A stretch of 8,516 bases of DNA from Chitinivibrio sp051745065 (GTDB lineage: Bacteria; Fibrobacterota; Chitinivibrionia; Chitinivibrionales; Chitinivibrionaceae), in assembly GCA_051745065.1 (NCBI GenBank), contig JBNJDQ010000103.1, forward strand, positions 1 through 8,516. Direction: 5' to 3'. Positions 1 to 6,986 of the stretch are shown here, piece after piece. Position 1 is the first letter of the stretch. The number at the start of each line of letters is the position of its first letter. A program made the position numbers and the translations under genes. The notes under the pieces are model-generated. The model was not told the DNA's origin and did no database searches. It saw only the letters and a list, made by a program, of their open reading frames with translations.

Positions 1-1481
1 TGGATACGACGGAAAATTTCAAGCCTGCAGCCGGAGAATATAAAACCGTCTTCGATCTGAACCCCGGTTCCTATGAAAAAGTAACGATTGACGGAACGAC
101 CTATCTCGGCTATCGTCCCGATTCGCAGATTGCACAAACCAGCTGGCATCTCATGGGGCTTATTCCCTACAGCGAGATTATGGCGCCGATCTACCGTGCC
201 CTGACAGCACTTGTTTTCGGTATGCTTCTGCTGACAGTTTTGATTTCCGTAACGGTTCTTCTTTATCTGAACAGGGCCGTCGTGTCGCCCCTGAAAGAGG
301 TTCGCCGGGCTCTGACGGCAATTGCGGCGGGGGATTTCAGTGTCATAGTGGCGCATACCTCCGATGATGAAATCGGTGATATTCAGAAAGCAATGAAGCA
401 GATGATTGCCGCCCTCACGGCAAAAGTCGAGATGGCCCGGCAGATTGCCCGGGGAAATCTGACAGATCGGGGAGAAATGAATTCAGACAGAGACGAGTTC
501 GGCCGGGCATTTCAGGATATGGTGGATGGTCTCAACCAGCTTATTGCAGGGATTCAGACCTCTGCAGGAGAGGTGAGTCTTGGTTCCAATCAGCTTGCTT
601 CAGCCAGTGAAAGCCTCTCCGATGGTGCAACAAATCAGGCTTCTTCCATCGAGGAGATCAGCAGTTCCCTGAATGAGGTAAAACATAAGGTCGATGAAAA
701 TTCCGATAAAGCCCGTACGGCGACGGACCTTGCCTCCGAAGGCAGCACCAGGGCTGATACCGGCGCTGCTCAGATGAAGGACATGGTTGCTGCCATGGAG
801 GAAATCAGCGCGGCAAGCAAGGAGATCTCCAAGATAATGAAAGTAATTGACGATATTGCATTTCAGACAAATCTTCTTGCCCTGAATGCTGCAGTGGAGG
901 CTGCCCGGGCCGGGAAATACGGCAAGGGTTTTGCCGTTGTTGCGGAGGAAGTGCGCAAGCTGGCTCAAAACAGTGCGAAGTCCTCCACGGAGACGGCCGA
1001 ACTTGTTGAGCGTGCCCTGGATAAGATCAAATATGGTAACACCATTGCCGAGGATACCTCCAAAACGTTTACGCATATTTCCGAGAATATCAAAAATACC
1101 TCCGATCTGATCGGGCAGATCGCCGGATCTTCCGAAGAAGAGGCCACCTCCATTGGTGAGATTACCGAGGCGGTCAATCATATTTCCGATATTACCCAGC
1201 AGAATGCCGCCGGTGCCGAAGAGACGGCTTCCACATCGCGGGAGCTGGAGAATCAGGCGGGCAAACTCAAAGAGCTGCTTCAGGGGTTTCAGATTTCTGA
1301 GAACATTGAAAGCCCGGTTCGGCAGAAAAATTCGCAGATTGAACATGAATCACCCCGGCACGGGGAGCATACCAGGGCTGCCCTGGGCTATAATTCTGCA
1401 CCGCAGCACCATGAGGACGCTGAAACTCAGCATGGCTACGGCGAAAAGGAACAGGATGAATCCGGATACGGTAAATACTGA
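1..1481 (+). CDS. Methyl-accepting chemotaxis protein, 5' end missing
   Basis: This is the C-terminal part of a transmembrane chemoreceptor that controls CheA kinase activity through CheW. The frame is open from base 3, so the first ATG at 153 is not the true start. In order it shows the end of a periplasmic sensor domain (bases 3-197, with the TSWHLMGLIPYSEI stretch typical of the membrane-proximal end of Cache-type sensors), one transmembrane helix (about 198-269), a HAMP domain (about 270-405, with SPLKEVRRA and the DEIGDI motif), a second HAMP-like unit (about 405-545, ARGNLTDRGEM then DEFGRAF), and a long cytoplasmic coiled-coil hairpin. The hairpin tip, at about 843-960, has the hallmark QTNLLALNAAVEAARAG and GFAVVAEEVRKLA motifs. 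Possible methylation sites lie in the Glu/Ala/Ser-rich flanks, for example EEEATS near 1135-1150. The last 60 or so residues are a hydrophilic His/Glu/Gly-rich tail ending GYGKY, with no NWETF-like CheR tether. The ligand cannot be told because the sensor is truncated. Family assignment is near certain. Confidence 0.96.
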   Translation, partial: DTTENFKPAAGEYKTVFDLNPGSYEKVTIDGTTYLGYRPDSQIAQTSWHLMGLIPYSEIMAPIYRALTALVFGMLLLTVLISVTVLLYLNRAVVSPLKEVRRALTAIAAGDFSVIVAHTSDDEIGDIQKAMKQMIAALTAKVEMARQIARGNLTDRGEMNSDRDEFGRAFQDMVDGLNQLIAGIQTSAGEVSLGSNQLASASESLSDGATNQASSIEEISSSLNEVKHKVDENSDKARTATDLASEGSTRADTGAAQMKDMVAAMEEISAASKEISKIMKVIDDIAFQTNLLALNAAVEAARAGKYGKGFAVVAEEVRKLAQNSAKSSTETAELVERALDKIKYGNTIAEDTSKTFTHISENIKNTSDLIGQIAGSSEEEATSIGEITEAVNHISDITQQNAAGAEETASTSRELENQAGKLKELLQGFQISENIESPVRQKNSQIEHESPRHGEHTRAALGYNSAPQHHEDAETQHGYGEKEQDESGYGKY

Positions 1482-1505
1482 TTCCTGCAGAATATGGTAC
1501 AGCGG

Positions 1506-1536
1506 GGGCGGCATCGGGAAATCGGGCCGCCCTTTT
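1506..1536 (+). terminator. Rho-independent terminator after the chemoreceptor gene
   Basis: A 7-bp all-GC stem pairs GGGCGGC (1506-1512) with GCCGCCC (1526-1532) across a 13-nt loop, followed at once by four T. Two extra G-T wobble pairs may form at the base. It sits 24 nt after the chemoreceptor stop codon. The loop is long and the T tract short, so it is weaker than the terminator at 5338-5366. Confidence 0.7.
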
Positions 1537-1602
1537 CAGTGAAATCGGAACTCTCCCAACTGGGGGCAGTATCATAAACTATATTATCGAAATATGTTAT
1601 TT

Positions 1603-1630
1603 TTAACAGAACCAGCATAGTATATATTAC
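1603..1630 (+). promoter_or_regulatory. Candidate promoter region for the protease/chaperone operon
   Basis: The gap between the terminator and the protease start turns sharply AT-rich from about 1570. The best sigma70-like pair I see is TTAACA (1603-1608) and TATTAC (1625-1630) with a 16-nt spacer. TATATT at 1623-1628 is a closer -10 match but sits only 14 nt from that -35. The exact hexamers are uncertain; what is well supported is only that an AT-rich promoter-like region lies here, between a terminator and the first gene of an operon. Confidence 0.35.
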
Positions 1631-1658
1631 TACGTGAATTTTTTATCGCAGAGGGTGT

Positions 1659-3482
1659 ATGAACATACAACGAGGACTTCAGTCACTATTGTTTTCCGGC
1701 CTGATAATTTCTGCTGTGTTTATCGGCCTCATTTTTGATGTAACCCAGGCGCAGTCGGCACTGCCCGATGAAAAGACAACCACCCGGGAGAATAACGATA
1801 CATTTTACAGGGGGCTTCATACTCTTGAAAAGACTCTGCAACGGGTTCATTCCGGATATGTTGAAAATGTAGATGATGATACCCTTTTCAAGAATGCTAT
1901 TGACGGTGCTCTTTCAATATTGGATCCTCATACATCATTTTATGAACCCCGGGACTATAAAGAACTCAAGATGCGCACGGACGGTGAGTTTGGCGGTTTG
2001 GGTATTCAGATTTCCATCCGTGATGAGGTGCTGACCGTTATGACGCCCATCTCCGGTACACCGGCAGAACGTGCGGGGATTCGCTCAGGTGATAAAATTA
2101 TTGAGATATCCGGTGAATCAACCAAGGGGATCACCCTTGAAGAGGCGGTGAATCAGATGCGCGGAAAACCGGGAACCGATATTACCATCACCATCTCCCG
2201 CGAAGGTGAGCCGGATCCCATCGATTATACCATAACCCGTGATATTATCGAAATTAAAGCCATTCCCTACACGGGGGTCCTGCGGGACAGTATCGGCTAC
2301 CTCAAGCTCAATTCCTTTTCCTCTGTTGCCGGGGATGAAGTCCGGTCCACGGTGGAGGATCTTCTCGATTCCGGTGCAACCTCGATTGTCTTTGATTTAC
2401 GTTCCAATCCCGGCGGTCTTCTTGATCAGGCCGTGGAGGTGTCCAATGTATTTCTGGATAAGGATCGGCTGGTTGTGTTCACCAAAGGACGGATCCGTGA
2501 CAGCAATAACGAATATGAGACACGCCGTTCTCCGGTGCTTCCCGAGGGCATGCCCCTTTGCATTTTGGTCAACGGTGCTTCTGCATCGGCTTCGGAAATT
2601 GTTTCCGGTGCGGTGCAGGACTGGGACCGCGGTGTTGTTGTCGGTAAGCCCACCTTCGGTAAAGGATCGGTGCAGACGGTGCTGCCCATTGACAAATCCG
2701 AAGAGAAATATCTGAAAATGACGACTGCCCTCTATTATACGCCAAGCGGCCGCTGTATCAATAAACCCCTGAATGGTGTTCGTGCCAATCAGGATGATTC
2801 TGCACCTCAGGATTCTCTGGTTATTCGGGATGACTCCCTGAAGATTGATTCCTCCGAGGTGTATTACACCAAACGTCTGAACCGGGAGGTTTACGGCGGG
2901 GGCGGCATTATTCCGGATACCCTGATTGATGCGCGGGAAATCGATTACATTATCAGAAAATTTTTGGTAAAGGATCTGTTCTTTAAGTTTGCAAATCATT
3001 ACTATCCATCTCTTCCGGATTCCGTAGAGATTACTCCGGATTTTTCTGTCCGGGACACCATGGTCAGCCGGTTTCTGGCCTATGCCGATTCCATCGGATT
3101 CAATTACCGCTCCGCAGCGGGGGAGCGTCTTGATAAATTTCGTGTCTACGCCGGTTTTGAGAAAGACACCTCCATGGACTCTGCGACCCTGGAGTTTCTC
3201 CGGTCCAGTTTCAGTCCTGCCGATTCAGCTGCCCTGGAGGCGGTCATCGACCGTGCTGATTCTCTGGTGCGCAAAAGTGAAGAAACTGCCCTTCGCAAAG
3301 ATCATGAAGCCATACGCCGTGAACTGAAGAGTGTTTTGCTTATCCGTGAGATGGGGCGGGATAATCCCGTTGTGCAGCGTATGCTTCTGAGTCGGGACAG
3401 ACAGCTGAAATCCGCCCTGGATATTCTGAGCACCCCGGACGTCTATGAAGGAATTTTAAATAAAAATGAAAAATCAAATTAA
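1659..3482 (+). CDS. ctpA: C-terminal processing periplasmic protease (S41 family, Ctp/Prc type)
   Basis: This serine protease of the Tsp/Prc/CtpA family cleaves periplasmic or membrane proteins near their C-termini. The 607-residue product starts with a hydrophobic signal sequence (residues 7-27) and a plausible cleavage site after VTQA31, so it is exported; it could instead stay anchored. A PDZ domain follows (about 108-185, with GGLGIQI and AGIRSGDKI). The catalytic domain has DLRSNPGG and SASASEI. By alignment with E. coli Tsp Ser430/Asp441/Lys455, the catalytic residues are Ser310, Asp321 and Lys335 (in FGKGSVQT), with exact matching spacing. YGGGGIIPD at 412-420 precedes a charged, helix-prone extension of about 190 residues. 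The ATG at 1659 is preceded by GAGG at 1651-1654 and leads directly into the signal sequence, which supports the start. The next gene begins 23 nt after the stop, with no terminator between, so the two are probably co-transcribed. Confidence 0.95.
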   Translation: MNIQRGLQSLLFSGLIISAVFIGLIFDVTQAQSALPDEKTTTRENNDTFYRGLHTLEKTLQRVHSGYVENVDDDTLFKNAIDGALSILDPHTSFYEPRDYKELKMRTDGEFGGLGIQISIRDEVLTVMTPISGTPAERAGIRSGDKIIEISGESTKGITLEEAVNQMRGKPGTDITITISREGEPDPIDYTITRDIIEIKAIPYTGVLRDSIGYLKLNSFSSVAGDEVRSTVEDLLDSGATSIVFDLRSNPGGLLDQAVEVSNVFLDKDRLVVFTKGRIRDSNNEYETRRSPVLPEGMPLCILVNGASASASEIVSGAVQDWDRGVVVGKPTFGKGSVQTVLPIDKSEEKYLKMTTALYYTPSGRCINKPLNGVRANQDDSAPQDSLVIRDDSLKIDSSEVYYTKRLNREVYGGGGIIPDTLIDAREIDYIIRKFLVKDLFFKFANHYYPSLPDSVEITPDFSVRDTMVSRFLAYADSIGFNYRSAAGERLDKFRVYAGFEKDTSMDSATLEFLRSSFSPADSAALEAVIDRADSLVRKSEETALRKDHEAIRRELKSVLLIREMGRDNPVVQRMLLSRDRQLKSALDILSTPDVYEGILNKNEKSN

Positions 3483-3505
3483 TTTGTTACTGACAGGAGT
3501 GGTAT

Positions 3506-5311
3506 ATGCTTGAATGGATGCGTGAGAAGGCGCCGATAGTTATGGGATTTGTTCTTGTAGCTTTTATTCTGACCATATTTGTATCGTGGGGAGCCGGCGG
3601 CGTCGGCAGTCTCGGCGGATCCAGTATCGGTGAAATTGACGGCACAGATATTTCTCTGCAGGAATTCGACCGTATGTATCAGCGCCAGCGAGAGTTTTCT
3701 GACAGCCTGACAGGGCCGGATCTGGCTCAGGCGACCTGGAATAACCTGGTGAGTCAGGAGGTTCGCACAAAGATTGTGGACGAGCTTGGTCTGGAGGCAT
3801 CGGACAGTGCTGCGGTTACATTTCTTATGAATAATCCCGATCCTCAGGTGCTCAATATGGACCGGCGGACCTTTTTTAAGCTCTTTGCAGATACTGCAAC
3901 GGGTCAGGTCGATATTGGAAAATACCGCCAGTTTATTCGCGACAAGAAAGAATATTTCGAAGGGATCGCCAAGGACATAAAACTTCGCCAGCTTCCCAAG
4001 CGGCGTATTATGAATGTTGTAAACAGTCTCATGCCTTCCGAAAGCGAGCTTCTTCGCCAGTATAAATACGCCAATGAGGTTATTTCCTTTGACGGTATTA
4101 CTGCAGATCCCGCGCAATTCGACCTTTCTCCCGATGAAGTTGATCCGGAGTTGTTCAGCTCTCTTTATGCGAATTTCTCCGATACTGCCGGAAAAACGCC
4201 CATGGCATCTCTGGCGGTTATTACCGTTAAAAAAACGCCTGATGACACGGATAAAAGAGTTCTTTATGAGGATCTGTCCGCTGTTGCCGATGATATTCGT
4301 GCCGGTCGTGCAACATTTGCAGACGAGGCAAAGGCGGAATCAGACAACAGCAGAACCGCCCAGAACGGCGGGTTCATGGGAACCCTGGATACCCGTGACA
4401 GCACGGTTCTTCCCGCGGATATCATGGCACAGATCCGTGGTGCCGAGGCCGGAACCGTTCTTGATCCTCTCTATGTCGACGATGAGGGCAGTATTGGAGA
4501 GGGGTATCATCTCTTCAAGATTGTTCAGCGCAGGGACAGTATGGTGCAGCTTGCCCATATCCACAAGAAACCCCTTATCTCTCCGGATCGCGAGATCGCC
4601 CTTGATGAAAAAACGGAGAAACTTCTAGATGTTGCCGATTCTGCAGGTCTTGGTGCAGCGGCGCAGGAATTCGGATTTACCCTCGATACGACGCCTTTCT
4701 TTGAAAAAGGCGGTACAATTCCCGGGATCGGTTCAGTTACCGGCATGGGGCGTTTTGCCTTTGATGAGGAGCCCGGAGCACTGCGGGATTTTTATGAAGG
4801 TTCCCGCGCAAACTACATTGTCGAACTTATTGCGCGCAAACCTGCAAAGGAACTCAGTAAAGAGGATTACCGCATGACCGCTTTTGCCCGTGTCCAGGAT
4901 TCCCTCAGAACCGAAAAATGCAGCGTTGCTGTTCGGGAAATGGTTGAATCCCTTCCGGATTCAGTATCATTGGCACAGTGGGCAGATTCATCAGGGTATG
5001 CTACATTCTTCAGCGTTGACAGTATTACGCGCAACGGCTTTATGCAGCGTCGGGGTGTAGCCAAGCCGGTTTTTGCCGCCTTTGCCCTTGACCCGGACAG
5101 CACCGAAACGGCCTGGGTCAGCGAATCAGGACAGGTCTACGGTGTGCGCACCCGTGCCAAAGAGACTGTTTCTGAAATACCGGCGGATGAAAAAGATGCT
5201 TTCATGAACCGCTCACGTCAGAACAGTGTGGATCTTACCTACCGTCAGTGGGTGGATTATAAAAAAGAGGAAATGAAGATTGAAAAGAACCTGAAATCCT
5301 ATTATTATTAG
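3506..5311 (+). CDS. ppiD: PpiD/SurA-like membrane-anchored periplasmic chaperone with parvulin domain
   Basis: This is probably an inner-membrane-anchored periplasmic folding factor that binds newly exported proteins. The 601-residue product has a short positively charged N-terminus (MREK), one membrane helix (about 11-28) and then a SurA_N-like chaperone region beginning IGEIDGTDISLQEFDRMY. A parvulin-type domain spans about 232-340: FADEAKAESD, then NGGFMG at 287-292, then GYHLFKIVQ with His335. The first conserved parvulin His (Ala-Ser-His-Ile-Leu pattern) appears as Ala234-Ser235-Leu236, so isomerase activity is doubtful; E. coli PpiD is also an inactive isomerase. The remaining 260 residues resemble the C-terminal half of PpiD-like proteins and match no domain I can name. 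The ATG has a good AGGAG site at 3495-3499, 6 nt upstream. It follows the protease gene by 23 nt and ends at a strong terminator. The broad class is secure; PpiD orthology in the strict sense is not. Confidence 0.85.
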   Translation: MLEWMREKAPIVMGFVLVAFILTIFVSWGAGGVGSLGGSSIGEIDGTDISLQEFDRMYQRQREFSDSLTGPDLAQATWNNLVSQEVRTKIVDELGLEASDSAAVTFLMNNPDPQVLNMDRRTFFKLFADTATGQVDIGKYRQFIRDKKEYFEGIAKDIKLRQLPKRRIMNVVNSLMPSESELLRQYKYANEVISFDGITADPAQFDLSPDEVDPELFSSLYANFSDTAGKTPMASLAVITVKKTPDDTDKRVLYEDLSAVADDIRAGRATFADEAKAESDNSRTAQNGGFMGTLDTRDSTVLPADIMAQIRGAEAGTVLDPLYVDDEGSIGEGYHLFKIVQRRDSMVQLAHIHKKPLISPDREIALDEKTEKLLDVADSAGLGAAAQEFGFTLDTTPFFEKGGTIPGIGSVTGMGRFAFDEEPGALRDFYEGSRANYIVELIARKPAKELSKEDYRMTAFARVQDSLRTEKCSVAVREMVESLPDSVSLAQWADSSGYATFFSVDSITRNGFMQRRGVAKPVFAAFALDPDSTETAWVSESGQVYGVRTRAKETVSEIPADEKDAFMNRSRQNSVDLTYRQWVDYKKEEMKIEKNLKSYYY

Positions 5312-5337
5312 GTTGTACAAAGGTTTTCTGATATTAC

Positions 5338-5366
5338 GGGAGAGGCATGGGCCTCTCCCTTTTTTT
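5338..5366 (+). terminator. Strong Rho-independent terminator of the protease/chaperone operon
   Basis: A perfect 9-bp stem pairs GGGAGAGGC (5338-5346) with GCCTCTCCC (5351-5359) around an ATGG loop, followed by seven T (5360-5366). It lies 26 nt after the chaperone stop codon and separates the envelope operon from the tRNA synthetase operon. Confidence 0.93.
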
Positions 5367-5446
5367 AATGGTTCCTGCCGATTCAATCTTCTCTTGCGGG
5401 AGTAATGGCCGGCCCGGAAAAGAGATAAAAAGCGTTTTCACGCGTA

Positions 5447-5469
5447 CGCCGGTGTTTACCGAACCGGCG
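5447..5469. repeat. Inverted repeat upstream of gltX
   Basis: CGCCGGT (5447-5453) and ACCGGCG (5463-5469) form perfect 7-bp arms around a 9-nt spacer, 47 nt before the gltX start. No T run follows directly, so it does not look like a terminator. It could be an operator, a leader RNA hairpin, or chance. Confidence 0.5.
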
Positions 5470-5482
5470 CATTAATTATTTT
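5455..5482 (+). promoter_or_regulatory. Candidate promoter for gltX-glnS
   Basis: TTTACC (5455-5460) and TATTTT (5477-5482), 16 nt apart, each match four of six sigma70 consensus positions. The -35 would lie inside the loop of the inverted repeat at 5447-5469 and the -10 in an AT-rich run just after it. A promoter is expected in the 150 nt between the preceding strong terminator and gltX, but these exact hexamers are a weak call. Confidence 0.3.
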
Positions 5483-5516
5483 ACCCGAAACTATCAAAAA
5501 AAAGGATGCGCATATT

Positions 5517-6977
5517 ATGACGGTACGAGTACGATTTGCTCCATCACCCACGGGATACCTCCATGTGGGCGGTGCGCGGACAGCTCTCTTTAATTACCTC
5601 TATGCACGACAGCAGGGAGGAACCTTTATTCTCCGCGTGGAGGATACGGACCGCTCACGTTACCGGGAAGATGCACTGAATGAGATATTTACCTCCCTTG
5701 AATGGCTGGGCCTTGACTGGGATGAGGGGCCGCAGAAGGGCGGTGACTTCGGGCCGTATTATCAGTCAGAGCGCCTGGATCTGTATCAGAAATATGCCCG
5801 GATTCTTGTTGAAAAAGGGGCCGCTTATTACTGCTTTTGCAGCAGTGATCGCCTGGCTGAGCTGCGCGAAAAGCAGGAGACAGACGGTGCCGTTTCCGGC
5901 TATGACCGGCATTGCCGCGGAATTGATCCGGCCGAGGCGCAGAAACGTGTGGATGCGGGTGAAGCCCATGTTCTTCGCCTGAAGATTCCCGATAACCGCG
6001 AAATCCGTTTCAACGATGTGATCCGCGGGGAGATAGCCTTCTCCACGGAGGGGCTGGACGACTTTGTTCTCATGAAAACCGACGGCTATCCGACCTATCA
6101 CATGGCCAATATTGTTGATGATCATACCATGGAGATCACCCATGTTCTGCGCGGTGATGAGTGGATCAATTCCGCTCCCAAGCACGAGCTTCTCTACGAA
6201 GCCTTCGGTTGGCAGCCGCCGGTCTGGGTACATCTGCCCATTATTCTTGCAGAATCCGGGGGCAAGCTCTCCAAGCGCAAGGGCGCGGCGTCGGTTATGG
6301 ATTACAGCAAAAAAGGAATCCTTCCTGAGGCGCTCTTCAATTTCCTTGCCCTTCTCGGCTGGGGGGCTGGTGATGATGTGGAGCTGATGGATCGGGACGA
6401 GCTGATCCGCCGCTTCTCTCTTGAGGCCATATCCGCCAAGGGCTCTGTCTTTGACAATACAAAGCTGGAATGGATGAACAGTCAGTATCTCAAGGATGCA
6501 GATCCGGCACGCCTCATTGACCGGGTGCGCAGGGATCTGATCGAAGGAGGTATCGAATCGCCGGATGAATCCCTTCTTACGCAGGCGGTTCCCCTGCTGC
6601 AGTCACGCTGCCGGACGGTTCGTGAGATTGCACCCATGGCAGAATTCCTTTTTAAAGCTCCCGTGGATTACCCCGTGGATAATAAAAAGGTGCGCAAGGC
6701 CTTTCGCAAAGAGGGCGTTGCGGATATGCTTATTGAGATCAGCCGGGACTTTGAGTCTCTGCAGCCCTTTACTGCAGAAAGTGTCGAAGCGTATCTGCAG
6801 GCATATATGAAAGAACATGAACTGGGGTTCGGCCGGGTGGCACTGCCCGTGCGGATTGCCGTCACGGGGGTCCCCGGCGGCCCGTCCCTGTTTGAGATAA
6901 TAGAGCTTTTGGGCAGGCAGGCAGTCGCAGAACGGCTGAAGACCTGCAGTACCTTTATTCGTGAAAACTACGCATAG
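5517..6977 (+). CDS. gltX: Glutamyl-tRNA synthetase
   Basis: This cytoplasmic class I synthetase charges tRNA-Glu with glutamate using ATP. At 486 residues it is close to E. coli GltX (471). The ATP-binding HIGH motif is HVGG at 16-19 within FAPSPTGYLHVGGARTA, and the KMSKS-type loop is KLSKR at 250-254. A possible zinc site resembles the E. coli Cys-x-Cys-x24-Cys-x-His pattern: Cys106, Cys108 and Cys133 are present with the same spacing, but Gly135 stands where E. coli has His. The all-helical C-terminal anticodon-binding domain ends with a typical GPSLFEIIELLG stretch and the ERL motif. AAAGGA at 5501-5506 precedes the ATG by 10 nt. glnS starts 9 nt after its stop, so the two form an operon. 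Since a GlnRS is encoded next door, this enzyme is expected to be the discriminating type that charges only tRNA-Glu; the sequence alone does not prove it. Confidence 0.97.
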   Translation: MTVRVRFAPSPTGYLHVGGARTALFNYLYARQQGGTFILRVEDTDRSRYREDALNEIFTSLEWLGLDWDEGPQKGGDFGPYYQSERLDLYQKYARILVEKGAAYYCFCSSDRLAELREKQETDGAVSGYDRHCRGIDPAEAQKRVDAGEAHVLRLKIPDNREIRFNDVIRGEIAFSTEGLDDFVLMKTDGYPTYHMANIVDDHTMEITHVLRGDEWINSAPKHELLYEAFGWQPPVWVHLPIILAESGGKLSKRKGAASVMDYSKKGILPEALFNFLALLGWGAGDDVELMDRDELIRRFSLEAISAKGSVFDNTKLEWMNSQYLKDADPARLIDRVRRDLIEGGIESPDESLLTQAVPLLQSRCRTVREIAPMAEFLFKAPVDYPVDNKKVRKAFRKEGVADMLIEISRDFESLQPFTAESVEAYLQAYMKEHELGFGRVALPVRIAVTGVPGGPSLFEIIELLGRQAVAERLKTCSTFIRENYA

Positions 6978-6986
6978 GGCGGTATT

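Noticed and set aside
153..155. ATG at 153 as the start of the chemoreceptor.
   Set aside because: The frame is open back to base 3 and the upstream 50 codons read as the end of a periplasmic sensor domain leading into the transmembrane helix, so this Met is internal.
600..4117. Other long - strand open frames at 600-1346, 2397-2999 and 3479-4117.
   Set aside because: Each sits in the same codon-aligned antisense register of the chemoreceptor, protease or chaperone gene, the same codon-choice effect as above. None has recognisable domains.
5367..5446. Possible small gene or RNA between the terminator and the gltX promoter region.
   Set aside because: No ribosome site with a sensible reading frame, no tRNA-like fold and no stable hairpin could be seen in this stretch.
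5447..5490. The inverted repeat before gltX as a second terminator.
   Set aside because: The stem is followed by CATTAATTATTTTACCC, not a T tract, and a much better terminator already lies at 5338-5366.
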